Shown one piece after another: positions 46,073 through 54,594 of a stretch of 64,000 nucleotides of DNA. The position numbers were made by a program, and so were the translations under genes. The DNA is from Paenibacillus sp. 453mf (GTDB lineage: Bacteria > Bacillota > Bacilli > Paenibacillales > Paenibacillaceae). The stretch is from assembly GCF_900116105.1 (NCBI RefSeq), contig NZ_FPAC01000001.1, forward strand, positions 2,607,135 to 2,671,134, written 5' to 3'. The notes under the pieces were generated by a model. That model was not told where the DNA came from and did no database searches. It worked only from the letters and a program-made list of their open reading frames with translations. The stretch's first letter is position 1. Each line of letters begins with the position of its first letter.

Positions 46073-46492
46073 TTATCCTCGCCTTGACCTTACAACGAAC
46101 GTATACAACTCCTTATCAAGGACTGTCCCATCTTCAAGCACTACATTATTGTTATCATGTGAGCTGATCGTTGTCCGGTACGTAATAAGCTTAACCCCTT
46201 TCCACACCGTTACCACAGAATTAAAGTAGATTGCATTATCAAATTGAATCGGCTGCCGCATTACGTATCCGACCGTATGAACAGAGGATCTTGCTCTTTT
46301 CTTGCCTTTTCCAAAGGCATCCTCTGGCAATGGATGGATTCGTACAATTTGGCTAAACGGAATCTTGACTCTTTTCGCTCCAACGACAATGATTTCGGCA
46401 TCTGCATCCCACTTTAGCAATATCCCTTGAACGGGATCTTTACGACCACCTGCTCGTTCCACCAGCACCCTTTGGCCTACCCAGTGCTTCAT
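46073..46492 (-). CDS. Conserved hypothetical protein, 139 residues
   Basis: Basic, beta-rich: GQRVLVERAGGRKDPVQGILLKW and VKIPFSQIVRIHPLP recall small SH3/Sm-like barrels, but this is inference. GGAGGTGA lies ahead of ATG 46492. It follows ung with a 29-base gap, so they are probably cotranscribed. Confidence 0.7.
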   Translation of the reverse strand: MKHWVGQRVLVERAGGRKDPVQGILLKWDADAEIIVVGAKRVKIPFSQIVRIHPLPEDAFGKGKKRARSSVHTVGYVMRQPIQFDNAIYFNSVVTVWKGVKLITYRTTISSHDNNNVVLEDGTVLDKELYTFVVRSRRG

Positions 46493-46521
46493 TTCTCCCG
46501 TTCACCTCCGTGTTCGTTTTA

Positions 46522-47190
46522 TTAATTGTCCGAAATTGACCAGTCCACTTGCTTGATTCCTTCTGATTCCAAATAGGCGTTCGCTCGAGAAAACGGATGG
46601 CTTCCAAAAAAACCATGCCGAGCTGCAAGCGGACTCGGGTGAGATGATTCAATGACCAGATGACGAGATCGGTCTATGAAAGCTCCCTTCTTCTGCGCAT
46701 GGCTGCCCCATAACATAAACACTACAGGCTGCTTCCGGACATTCAATTTCTCAATCACCGCATCGGTAAACCACTCCCATCCAATATGGCGATGTGAAGT
46801 CGGCTCTCCCTCTCTTACAGTTAATACGTTATTCAGTAAGAGGACACCTTCTTCCGCCCACTCTTTTAAAGAACCATGTGAGGGAATGGGTACTCCAAGA
46901 TCACTATGTAATTCTTTATATATATTTCGCAAAGACGGAGGTATTCTAACCCCTTTTTTGACGGAAAAACTTAAACCTTCCGCCTGACCCGCTCCATGAT
47001 ATGGATCTTGTCCAATGATTACAACCTTTGTATTCGCATAAGAGGTCAGCTTCAATGCATTGAATATATCTTCCTTCGGAGGATAGATCGTTTGCGTCTT
47101 ATATTCAAAGGCCAGCTTCTTTCGAAGCTCCTGTATGTAATCCTTATTCATTTCGTCCTGCAGCAGTACATCCCAGTCATTATTAAACAT
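46522..47190 (-). CDS. ung: Uracil-DNA glycosylase
   Basis: 222 residues, family 1. GQDPYHGAGQAEGLSFS holds the catalytic Asp; LLLNNVLTV, VVFMLWGSHAQ and HPSPLAARHGFFGS hold the uracil pocket and DNA-intercalating loop with the catalytic His. It removes uracil from DNA in base-excision repair. GAGGAG is 9 bases before ATG 47190. Confidence 0.96.
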   Translation of the reverse strand: MFNNDWDVLLQDEMNKDYIQELRKKLAFEYKTQTIYPPKEDIFNALKLTSYANTKVVIIGQDPYHGAGQAEGLSFSVKKGVRIPPSLRNIYKELHSDLGVPIPSHGSLKEWAEEGVLLLNNVLTVREGEPTSHRHIGWEWFTDAVIEKLNVRKQPVVFMLWGSHAQKKGAFIDRSRHLVIESSHPSPLAARHGFFGSHPFSRANAYLESEGIKQVDWSISDN

Positions 47191-47300
47191 ATATTTGCTC
47201 TCCTCATCCCAAACTCGCTTTGCTACATGAATTCTACATATAGATATCTAAAAAAATAAGCTGGACTCCTATTAGGAGCCAGCCTATTTCATGTAATGTA

Positions 47301-47386
47301 TGCCGAGGACGGGGGTCGAACCCGTACGATGGTCACCCATCGCAGGATTTTAAGTCCTGTGCGTCTGCCAATTCCGCCACCCCGGC
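47301..47386 (-). tRNA. tRNA-Leu(TAA)
   Basis: 86-base class II tRNA: acceptor GCCGGGG/CCTCGGC plus A73, anticodon arm CAGGA-CTTAAAA-TCCTG (anticodon TAA), long variable arm (CGATGGGTGACCATCG), TTCGACC loop. CCA not encoded. Confidence 0.95.
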
Positions 47387-47490
47387 GTATGTGTATAGAC
47401 TGTCTAACCAAACTCGCTGTAAAGTTAAAGAACAATCCACGACCACTTCTGGATTTCCCAGTAGATCTTCTCAAAAATCCGGTATCTCTT

Positions 47491-47519
47491 ATTATACATG
47501 AACAGCCACGTTTTGACAA
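47491..47519 (-). promoter_or_regulatory. Promoter of tRNA-Leu
   Basis: Minus strand TTGTCA (47519-47514), 17-base spacer, TATAAT (47496-47491). Confidence 0.8.
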
Positions 47520-47615
47520 GCTTTGCGTATACTTTTATATGAGAATTTTGCATAAATCCTTAACAGAATGTGCAAAATCCTGATATGAAATCTTGATAAA
47601 ACTTAGCATACAAAC

Positions 47616-47646
47616 TAAAAATAAAGCCCACCTTTTCGAGATGGAC
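47616..47646 (-). terminator. Terminator after the 38-residue membrane peptide gene
   Basis: GTCCATCT/AGGTGGGC stem (8 pairs, two wobbles) then TTTATTTTT on the minus strand. Confidence 0.65.
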
Positions 47647-47757
47647 TCCCTAACGTATACATAGACCTCAAGAACAATTTATTCTTCCTGGTCTAAGCGC
47701 AGGCTTGGTACAGTTTGCCTTCATGTTCAACATGGATAAGCCAGCCTTCATTCTGGT

Positions 47758-47874
47758 TTATTCTTCCTTATACCCTTTTTTTCTGCTCGCCATTCGCATC
47801 CACCAAGCGATGCCTCCAACACCCGCAGCAATAATTACGGAAAATATAACGATATACCATCCATGAATATTCAT
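47758..47874 (-). CDS. Single-pass membrane peptide (38 residues)
   Basis: MNIHGWYIVIFSVIIAAGVG then GIAWWMRMASRKKGYKEE: one membrane helix with a positively charged tail, so C-terminus inside by the positive-inside rule. AGGAGG is 8 bases before ATG 47874, and a terminator follows. No family recognised. Confidence 0.7.
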   Translation of the reverse strand: MNIHGWYIVIFSVIIAAGVGGIAWWMRMASRKKGYKEE

Positions 47875-48145
47875 TGTGCATTCCTCCTATGATAGTTATA
47901 CCCATATTATCCGCCACATTAAACTTTTTCACTTATTTCTTAAGATTGTCTCCAAATGTTTAGGCTTCATCCGAATTGGTTTATTTAACTTTAAGATATT
48001 TTTTGGATTATTGTAGAAATTTAGAACTAGTTCTGATAGACTACTTGTAGAAATGAAAGTGAAAAACGTGTGATTAAACAACCAGTTTGCAATGTAATTA
48101 GACCTGTTTTATTACATTAATTACTGGCATAGGGAGAATAGGCTT

Positions 48146-48364
48146 ATGAATAAAGAAGCGATTATAGCGATGAAACGCAATCAGCAGATTATGGTAAGAA
48201 GCAAAGATGGAGCTACATTGACTGGGTTTCCTGTTCCTACAGACCATGCATCCCGGCTCGTGTTAAGAACAACCTGTGGTCCGGTTTGGATCCCTTATGA
48301 GGAAGTAGAGCAAATCACCCGAATTATCAGCATTAACCGCTCGAGAAAATTAGCTTTATCTTAA
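48146..48364 (+). CDS. Hypothetical small protein (72 residues)
   Basis: MKRNQQIMVRSKDGATLTGFPVP ... VWIPYEEVEQITRI suggests a small beta-barrel, possibly nucleic-acid binding, but no family match. GGGAG lies 11 bases before ATG 48146. Its 250-base upstream region holds a perfect palindrome AGAACTAGTTCT (48023-48034). Confidence 0.65.
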   Translation: MNKEAIIAMKRNQQIMVRSKDGATLTGFPVPTDHASRLVLRTTCGPVWIPYEEVEQITRIISINRSRKLALS

Positions 48365-48498
48365 CAGCTCTATATAATGTTATCTTACAATGTACGGTTC
48401 ATAAAATTATAATGAAATGCAGATCATAGATATGGATTAGCTGGGGCTTGGCATCATGGCTCTGGCTATTTTATTATTCAATGAGGTGAGCAAAAGAG

Positions 48499-48720
48499 AT
48501 GAACAATATGCCGAAGCTTCTAATATTCCTTGGTGTTGCACTAATTGCTGTCGGATTGATCTGGATGTTTCTAGGAAGATTTATTCAACTTGGTAAACTA
48601 CCAGGAGATATCTATGTAGATCGAGGAAATTTCAAATTCTATTTCCCCATTGTTACTTGTATCGTTATCAGCCTTATCCTTACGCTTATCTCCTGGATCA
48701 TCCGTCACTTTATGAAATAA
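48499..48720 (+). CDS. DUF2905 membrane protein
   Basis: 73 residues: two membrane helices around LGKLPGDIYVDRGNFKFYFPI, the DUF2905 signature. In some bacteria the gene sits beside ruvAB; here it is alone. GAGGTGA lies ahead of ATG 48499. Confidence 0.88.
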   Translation: MNNMPKLLIFLGVALIAVGLIWMFLGRFIQLGKLPGDIYVDRGNFKFYFPIVTCIVISLILTLISWIIRHFMK

Positions 48721-48728
48721 AGCAGCAG

Positions 48729-49022
48729 TTAGTATTTCGTCCAATAATCCATCCCATCTGATAAAGAGGGCATCGAACGCACCGACTTCTGCTCTTCAGG
48801 CTCCCAACCCTTGAGAATCACGATGTGTTCCGTAGATGATTGGTCCTGCCACGTAATCATCCCTAGTCTTTCTAACTCTCTCAGCGCCTTCCGAATCCCC
48901 CCTTCTGTTCTCCCTGTCTTGACTTCCAATTCAGTCATTTGAGGCATACGTCTCCGTTGTCCACAAAAATTGTATAGTATTCGCAGCAGCTTGCGTTCAA
49001 AATCAGGCAGCATCATCATCAC
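48729..49022 (-). CDS. Winged-helix protein, second gene of an SOS-type pair
   Basis: 97 residues. RKLLRILYNFCGQRRRMPQM, TELEVKTGRTEGGIRKALRELERLGMITW is a winged helix-turn-helix. Starts at GTG 49022 or one of the following ATGs, with AGGGAG directly ahead. Its start lies 3 bases after the stop of the WYL-like gene, so it shares that LexA-type promoter. Confidence 0.75.
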   Translation of the reverse strand: MMMMLPDFERKLLRILYNFCGQRRRMPQMTELEVKTGRTEGGIRKALRELERLGMITWQDQSSTEHIVILKGWEPEEQKSVRSMPSLSDGMDYWTKY

Positions 49023-49025
49023 TCC

Positions 49026-49226
49026 CTAAGCTGTTATTGCTGCTCTAACAGGTCGCCAAGCCAGTACATTCTCCTCGTTAAAAGTTCTAGGAGCCCCTGT
49101 ATGAAGACATGTGGAATATATTCTGCCCTTTATTATTCGATGAATTTCAATATTACGCTGACTAACCTTACCTGCTCGATCCAGATACACGATCTCTACA
49201 ACCTTGCCTATATATTTACGCGGCAT
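49026..49226 (-). CDS. WYL-like small protein under a LexA-type promoter
   Basis: 66 residues: GKVVEIVYLDRAGKVSQRNI, EIHRIIKGRIYSTCLH, PRTFNEENVLAWRPV. This resembles a minimal WYL-type ligand-binding fold (YLxRxG... RTFxxENIL). No DNA-binding domain of its own; the next gene supplies one. GGGGTGAG lies just before ATG 49226. Confidence 0.65.
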   Translation of the reverse strand: MPRKYIGKVVEIVYLDRAGKVSQRNIEIHRIIKGRIYSTCLHTGAPRTFNEENVLAWRPVRAAITA

Positions 49227-49243
49227 TTTCTCACCCCAAATAA

Positions 49244-49255
49244 GAACGTTTGTTT
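49244..49255. promoter_or_regulatory. Second, weaker LexA-type box GAACGTTTGTTT
   Basis: One mismatch from GAAC-N4-GTTC; it lies just past the -10 box, so double occupancy could tighten repression. Confidence 0.45.
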
Positions 49256-49261
49256 GTGTTT

Positions 49262-49291
49262 ATTATATACGAACAATTGTTCTTTCATCAA
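49262..49291 (-). promoter_or_regulatory. Promoter of the WYL-like/winged-helix pair
   Basis: Minus strand TTGATG (49291-49286), 18-base spacer, TATAAT (49267-49262). The spacer is filled by a LexA-type box. Confidence 0.75.
49271..49282. promoter_or_regulatory. LexA/DinR box GAACAATTGTTC
   Basis: A perfect 12-base palindrome of the form GAAC-N4-GTTC between the -35 and -10 boxes, preceded by C on the plus strand. This is the Bacillus SOS-box core. Confidence 0.7.
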
Positions 49292-49439
49292 CTGTAAAAT
49301 ATGGCTACTCTCATGAATTCCACCCTTTGAAAGATACACCTTGCAAGCCGTACAGCAAAAAGACCCTTGCATCATAAGATACAAGGGTCTGTCTATCTGC
49401 TGAATGTCAACTATTTAACTTCCAAGTAACATAACGTTC

Positions 49440-50510
49440 TTAATGGGCAGGAACGCTATTCACTGAGACATTATCGTATTCATCATTGATATCTCCCACG
49501 ATTTCTTCCAGTATGTCTTCCATCGTAACGAGCCCTGTAACTTGGCCGCTGGCATCTGTCACAACTGCAATATGAACACGATTCTGCTGCATTTTTGTAA
49601 GAACATCCTTAATTGGTGAGGTCTCCTTAAGACTTGGCATTGGATGAATAAAACCGCTCAGATCAAAATCTCTGCCTGCAGCAATGCTTGTCAGCATTTC
49701 CTTTGTATTAATAAAACCGAGATATTGCTCATTATTCCCTTTATTAATTACAGGGTAACGGGTGTACTCATACTGATGAATGACATCAAGTATGCTCTCC
49801 AGTGACATATCACTACTAAAGGTAGCTATTTTACCTTTCGGGATCATAATTTCCTTCAGTATGCGCTCATCAAAATCAAAAATATTTTTCAGATAATCAA
49901 GCTCTGTCTGGTTAATTTCTCCGCTCTCATAGCTGTTGTTTACGATTAGCCTCAGTTCTTCTTCTGAATACACGATATCATGACCTGCAGGCTTCACGCC
50001 AAAAATCTTTAGCAAGAGGCGAGCAGAATTGTTCAGCGCAGTAATAACAGGATACATAATCTTACCGAACCAATACAGCGGACTTGCCAGAAGCAAAGTC
50101 ATTCTCTCTGAGAATTGAATGGCCAGTGTCTTGGGAGCAAGCTCACCGATGACAACGTGCAAGAAGGAAACAATCGACAAGGCAATGACATAGGACAATA
50201 TCGTCGAGAGGGCTGCCGGCAGATTCCAGCTATCAAATACCGGATGAAGCATCTTCTCGACCGTTGGTTCACCCAACGCTCCCAGAACGAGCGCCGTAAT
50301 CGTGATCCCTAACTGACACGCCGATAAATAATAATCCAGGTCATGGGCGACCTTTTTGGCCAGAACAGCCTTCTTGTTGCCTTCCGCAATCAATTGGTCG
50401 ATTCGTGACATCCTTACCTTCAGAATCGCAAATTCAGCTCCGACGAAGAATGCCGTCAGTCCAATGAAAACAGCTATTAAAAACAAATTTAATGCAATTA
50501 TTCCGTCCAA
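49440..50510 (-). CDS. CNNM-CBS transporter (hemolysin C/CorC-like), short form
   Basis: 356 residues from TTG 50510: CNNM membrane domain (three spans plus [11 protein letters not shown]), acidic helix KPAGHDIVYSEEELR, then a CBS pair ([42 protein letters not shown]). It lacks the C-terminal CorC_HlyC domain of its neighbour. Family members export or sense Mg2+ or related cations. GTG 50537 also opens the frame, but by analogy with the upstream paralog translation probably begins at TTG after an SD plus hairpin. Confidence 0.85.
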   Translation of the reverse strand: MDGIIALNLFLIAVFIGLTAFFVGAEFAILKVRMSRIDQLIAEGNKKAVLAKKVAHDLDYYLSACQLGITITALVLGALGEPTVEKMLHPVFDSWNLPAALSTILSYVIALSIVSFLHVVIGELAPKTLAIQFSERMTLLLASPLYWFGKIMYPVITALNNSARLLLKIFGVKPAGHDIVYSEEELRLIVNNSYESGEINQTELDYLKNIFDFDERILKEIMIPKGKIATFSSDMSLESILDVIHQYEYTRYPVINKGNNEQYLGFINTKEMLTSIAAGRDFDLSGFIHPMPSLKETSPIKDVLTKMQQNRVHIAVVTDASGQVTGLVTMEDILEEIVGDINDEYDNVSVNSVPAH

Positions 50511-50586
50511 TGATTTCCCTCTTTTAGAGGGATTCACCTCCAGAGTGATATAGTATTTTTTATTTTATGATCAAAAATAGAACTAT

Positions 50587-51891
50587 TTAAAGTTGGATTT
50601 TACGAAGTACGACCTGCTTAATTTGGAAATTATCCATTTCCTTGACCTTCCATACCTGCTCATCTTGTTCTACGATATCGCCTTCTTCGAGGGATGCACC
50701 TCGTTTGGATTGCATCCAGCCGGCAATGGTATCTACCTCATCAGCCCCGTCAAAGATGAAGCCGAACTGCTTCTCCAGCTCATCCAGCAAGACACGTCCA
50801 CTGATCAGGTACTCATTGTCTCCGAGCTGCTGAATATCAGCCTTTTCATCACTATCAAATTCATCGCGAATCTCGCCTACGATTTCCTCTAGAATATCCT
50901 CCATTGTAAGAATCCCGGAAGTACCGCCGTATTCATCAATAACGACTGCCATATGCACCCGTTGCTGCTGCATTTTGATCATCGCTTCCTGAATCGGTGT
51001 AATTTCTGAGACATAAGGTAGTTCACGAACAAATTCTTCAAGGCGATGCTCACGTCCGTCCACGATATGAGGGAGCATCTTCTTCACGTTAACCACACCG
51101 ATAATTTTATCCTTATCTCCAGCTTCAACAACCGGATATCGCGAATAATTATACTCGTCAAAAATAGGAACAATATCCGCATAAACCATGTCGATATCAA
51201 GCGTTACAAGATCCACGCGCGGAACCATGATGTCTTTGGCGTCTCGTTCATCAAAGGAAAAAACATTCTCCATATAAGAAAGCTTCGTCTGATTGATCTC
51301 GCCGCCTTCGTAGCTTTGATTCATGATGATCTTGATCTCATCCTCGGAATACGCCTGTTCATGACCTGCAGGCTTAACCCCAAAAGCACGCAGCATAACA
51401 CGGGAAGAACCGTTCAGCGCCCAAATGAATGGAGACATGATCTTACCGAACCAATGTAGGGGTGCTGCGAGCAGCAAAGTCATCTTTTCCGCGAATTGGA
51501 TCGCCAATGTCTTAGGTGCCATTTCTCCTACAACAACATGCAGGAAGGTAACCAAGATAAATGCAATCGCATAAGAAGCCACAGATGAAACAGCCTCTGA
51601 CAATTCAAAGTAGTTAAACACCGGGTATAGCAAGCTCTCAACTGCCGGCTTACCCAAGGCACCGAGACCAAGTGCAGTGACCGTAATACCCAGCTGACAG
51701 GCAGATAGATAGTAATCGAGGTCAGTCGCCACTTTTTTGGCAACCACCGCTTTCTTGTTCCCTTCGGCGATCAGCTGATCGATACGCGACATCCGAATCT
51801 TGACTACAGCAAATTCAGCAGCAACGAAAAACGCAGTAAGCGCAATTAATATGACAAGTAATATTAAATTGGTAATCGTGATAATGTCCAA
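50587..51891 (-). CDS. CNNM-CBS-CorC_HlyC transporter, full length
   Basis: 434 residues. DUF21/CNNM domain ([16 protein letters not shown]), CBS pair ([38 protein letters not shown]) and CorC_HlyC domain ([20 protein letters not shown]...[15 protein letters not shown]). Start is TTG 51891 (MDIITITNL); the mRNA has GGAGGTGA, then a CCCTCT/AGAGGG hairpin, then TTG, the same arrangement as the downstream paralog. A tandem duplication followed by C-terminal loss in the second copy is the simplest history. Confidence 0.88.
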   Translation of the reverse strand: MDIITITNLILLVILIALTAFFVAAEFAVVKIRMSRIDQLIAEGNKKAVVAKKVATDLDYYLSACQLGITVTALGLGALGKPAVESLLYPVFNYFELSEAVSSVASYAIAFILVTFLHVVVGEMAPKTLAIQFAEKMTLLLAAPLHWFGKIMSPFIWALNGSSRVMLRAFGVKPAGHEQAYSEDEIKIIMNQSYEGGEINQTKLSYMENVFSFDERDAKDIMVPRVDLVTLDIDMVYADIVPIFDEYNYSRYPVVEAGDKDKIIGVVNVKKMLPHIVDGREHRLEEFVRELPYVSEITPIQEAMIKMQQQRVHMAVVIDEYGGTSGILTMEDILEEIVGEIRDEFDSDEKADIQQLGDNEYLISGRVLLDELEKQFGFIFDGADEVDTIAGWMQSKRGASLEEGDIVEQDEQVWKVKEMDNFQIKQVVLRKIQL

Positions 51892-51969
51892 TAATTTCCC
51901 TCTTTAGAGGGATTCACCTCCAGGAATATTTACAGCATCTCTAATGAATACTGTATTTAAATTTAGAAT

Positions 51970-52125
51970 CAAATTAAATATTCACTTAAAAACGTCGGCC
52001 GATGAGGGGCGGTGTTCATGAGAAGAACCCTGTTCATTTCATCTTGGCCAGCCCGCGTCCGCTTGAATATTTCCCCAGCAATTAATTCCGTCTGCGGTTC
52101 AAAATACAATAACGCCTTCCCAATG
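51970..52125 (-). other. Candidate leader ORF with ATT start upstream of the CNNM genes
   Basis: GGAGGGAGGTGGACAC is followed by ATT GGG AAG GCG..., a 51-codon frame (GKALLYFEPQTELIAGEIF...TFLSEYLI) ending about 80 bases before the CNNM gene. No ATG, GTG or TTG fits the frame near the site. It could be a leader peptide or a chance frame. Confidence 0.3.
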
Positions 52126-52143
52126 TGTCCACCTCCCTCCGTA

Positions 52144-52482
52144 ATATTCCTGTAAGTATATCATGATTGATTGCTAACCATCCAGTTCTACGTTATGGTT
52201 GAAACGTTATAATTGCAGCCGATACCTTATTCTCTTATAAAAGAGAGCCTATTAAAGGTACTTGGTAAGAGTACAGCCTGTTAGTTTATATAAAACTCAA
52301 TAACCACAATATATTGAAAAGTCTAAATAATATAAACCATATATAGCCCTTTTAAACAGTGTATTACGAAGGCTGGAACTAAATGCAGAGCCCCTTATTT
52401 GTAATGTACTTAATTGTCTTCTTCCCTGCTATGTGGAACGCTTACGCTTTACTTACAATATTGTAAGAGAGAAAAATGAAAT
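52144..52482. other. Intergenic stretch, no gene seen
   Basis: AT-rich, about 340 bases between the CNNM leader and the tRNA pair terminator. It should hold the CNNM promoter; I see no confident -35/-10 pair and no structured RNA. Confidence 0.5.
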
Positions 52483-52510
52483 AAAAAAACCTTTGCGTAT
52501 TACGCAAAGG
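52483..52510 (-). terminator. Terminator of the tRNA-Met/tRNA-Ile operon
   Basis: CCTTTGCGTA/TACGCAAAGG with T7 on the minus strand. Confidence 0.9.
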
Positions 52511-52521
52511 CTGTTCAGGAA

Positions 52522-52595
52522 TGGGCCCTGAGGGACTCGAACCCCCGACCAATCGGTTATGAGCCGACCGCTCTAACCAACTGAGCTAAGGGCCC
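52522..52595 (-). tRNA. tRNA-Ile2 (CAT, lysidine-modified)
   Basis: 74 bases: acceptor GGGCCCT/AGGGCCC plus A73, anticodon arm GTCGG-CTCATAA-CCGAT (CAT). GGGCCCTTAGCTCAGTTGG matches tRNA-Ile2 of Bacillus far better than elongator Met, so the anticodon C is expected to be modified to lysidine by TilS. Confidence 0.85.
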
Positions 52596-52640
52596 TGAAT
52601 CAATATTCTATTACACATATAAGTACGCTGTATGTAACAA

Positions 52641-52714
<74 letters not shown>

Positions 52715-52809
52715 TCAGCAAAAACTTAAAACAGCGACATCTAATAATATACATGATGCGTAATAGAATTGTCAAGGCACTTTTTTGGGAGAGAAAAGAA
52801 TGTTACTCA

Positions 52810-52974
52810 TTACGGAATGAAACGGACGCCATACCGCCCCTTGCGAGATTTGTATACCTCCACCTGCTGCGGCTCATCATGTCCATAGATCCATCCGTCC
52901 TGCTCCATTCTTTTCGCGAAGCAGCCCGCCTGAAATTTGCTTCCATATAATCTTGAATAATATACCCATTTCAC
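52810..52974 (-). CDS. Small hypothetical protein (54 residues)
   Basis: From GTG 52974: VKWVYYSRLYGSKFQAGCFA, KRMEQDGWIYGHDEPQQVEV, KGRYGVRFIP. Aromatic and basic, compact beta-like composition, and the third codon positions look coding. AAAGGA lies about 12 bases upstream. Shorter than usual thresholds. No function known. Confidence 0.5.
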   Translation of the reverse strand: MKWVYYSRLYGSKFQAGCFAKRMEQDGWIYGHDEPQQVEVYKSRKGRYGVRFIP

Positions 52975-53045
52975 TCTTATTCATCTTCCTTTGACTCCAT
53001 AATGGATGCTGTTTCCTTTCTAAGATTAGGATACCCAAAATGCAC

Positions 53046-53085
53046 AAAAATAGCCGCAAGATGAAATTTAATCAAGCGGCTATTC
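53046..53085 (-). terminator. Terminator of the ABC-type operon
   Basis: Minus strand AATAGCCGC/GCGGCTATT hairpin with a long loop, then TTTGTG. Confidence 0.75.
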
Positions 53086-53097
53086 TGATAATTTTAT

Positions 53098-54573
53098 TTA
53101 ATTTGCGCCTAATTTATCTTCGAAGCTCGCATTTGGATCTGTCTTCAGCTTCTGCAGCATTTCATTTCCATCCTGCTCCCAGGCTTCCAGTGCTTCCTTC
53201 GGTGTCTTCTTATTCTCTACGACTTCATTGAAATATTTCTGTCCCACGGAGTCCACCTGCCATAAATTCGGCATCTTCTGAAACAGTGTGTTCATATCTG
53301 TACTTGTCGGCGGTACTGGCTTTAATGTGTAAAAAGCAGCGATGTTATAGTCCAGTCCATCCTTAGGCTGGATATAACTCTTACGTGATACCATCTCATA
53401 GCTGCTTCTTGCCTTGACTTTGGCCCATTCTTCACCGTTCAGGAACTTGATGAATTCCCATGCATCCTCTGGATTTTGGGCGTTGCTATTAATGGCCATT
53501 AGGCTGCTTAAATATACATTCCCGCCAATACCCGGTTTTTCCTGATGCACAGGAGGAGTCACTACATCCCAATCGATCGGGTCAAACTGGTCATCCGTCT
53601 CTGCATATTTGTTGTCACTAATTAGCCTTGTGACATAACTGTAGTCCGAAACAACCATAGCGAGCTTTCCTTCCATAAACATATTGCCTTGAAAAGGATT
53701 AAATTCAGTTTGATCCGTCTGATATTCAAAAACCTCCTGACCAGGGACAATTTGGTCCCGAGCCAGAGTGGCCACGGTATCCCATACTCTCTCCCAAGAG
53801 TCATTGTTGACTGTCATGGTTTCGGCTTTGTCATCAAATGTACGCAGCTGCAATGGGGAAGCATACATTTGGACATTGTAGAAAGGATCTCCGGCATATT
53901 GACTGAAGGAGAAGCCATATACCCGATCCTCTCCTTCTCCACTCGTCGCTCGTCTTGCTTTATCAAATATATCTTCCCATGTCGCTCCATCAGTCGGTGG
54001 TTCTACACCTGCTTCTTGAAAGATCGCTTTGTTATAAAATAAAGCAGAGGATGAGAATGTTGGTGTCAGTGCGTACAGATTGTTGTCTCCCATATCCTTG
54101 ATCCCGTCCAGCACGGTCGGCACAATATCTGTAGTATCAAACTCATCCTCGGCAATAAGCGGATCAAGCTGTGTCAGCATATTTTCCTGAATAAGCGACT
54201 TGAATAGTGAGGTATCTCCGACAATAACATCCACCGGATTCTCGCCTGTCATCAGCTTCTTGACTGCTTCCAAGGTATCTGGCTGCTCAGGCTGTTCATT
54301 CTTGGTATAGTCAAAATACTGATACTGATTCTGGTCGACTGCAGGTACGATTTCAATCGTAATATTGTCATTCAGTACCTCAAAAATATCTGTATACTGC
54401 TGTCTAAAATAGGTGTCATCGTTACTTCCATACACGGTACCGATTCGAAGCACTCTTTCCTCTTGATCATCAGATGGTTCGTTAGAAGTACATGCTGCAA
54501 GAAGTGGAGTCAGCAAAGTCATACATGTCAGCATCGCGATGACCCGTCGACTAAATACAGATTTCTTTATCAT
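53098..54573 (-). CDS. Extracellular solute-binding lipoprotein (sugar-type)
   Basis: 491 residues. Signal peptide with lipobox LLAAC; then a solute-binding family 1 fold (LRIGTVYGSNDDTYFRQQYTDIFE, NPVDVIVGDTSLFKSLIQ, ALFYNKAIFQEAGVEPPTDGATWEDIFD). Anchored outside the membrane. Usually partners with sugar-type permeases, but none is here; instead it ends an operon of a MacB-like exporter. Start ATG 54573 has GGGAG 7 bases upstream. Confidence 0.88.
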   Translation of the reverse strand: MIKKSVFSRRVIAMLTCMTLLTPLLAACTSNEPSDDQEERVLRIGTVYGSNDDTYFRQQYTDIFEVLNDNITIEIVPAVDQNQYQYFDYTKNEQPEQPDTLEAVKKLMTGENPVDVIVGDTSLFKSLIQENMLTQLDPLIAEDEFDTTDIVPTVLDGIKDMGDNNLYALTPTFSSSALFYNKAIFQEAGVEPPTDGATWEDIFDKARRATSGEGEDRVYGFSFSQYAGDPFYNVQMYASPLQLRTFDDKAETMTVNNDSWERVWDTVATLARDQIVPGQEVFEYQTDQTEFNPFQGNMFMEGKLAMVVSDYSYVTRLISDNKYAETDDQFDPIDWDVVTPPVHQEKPGIGGNVYLSSLMAINSNAQNPEDAWEFIKFLNGEEWAKVKARSSYEMVSRKSYIQPKDGLDYNIAAFYTLKPVPPTSTDMNTLFQKMPNLWQVDSVGQKYFNEVVENKKTPKEALEAWEQDGNEMLQKLKTDPNASFEDKLGAN

Positions 54574-54594
54574 TCCCATTCTCCCTTTCTATGG

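Noticed and set aside
47685..47757. Frame reading NEGWLIHVEHEGKLYQACA after the 38-residue peptide gene
   Set aside because: Protein-like, but it has no start codon or ribosome site and opens after a stop.
48023..48034. Palindrome AGAACTAGTTCT as a LexA box
   Set aside because: The GAAC/GTTC halves are 2 bases apart; the Bacillus LexA site needs 4.
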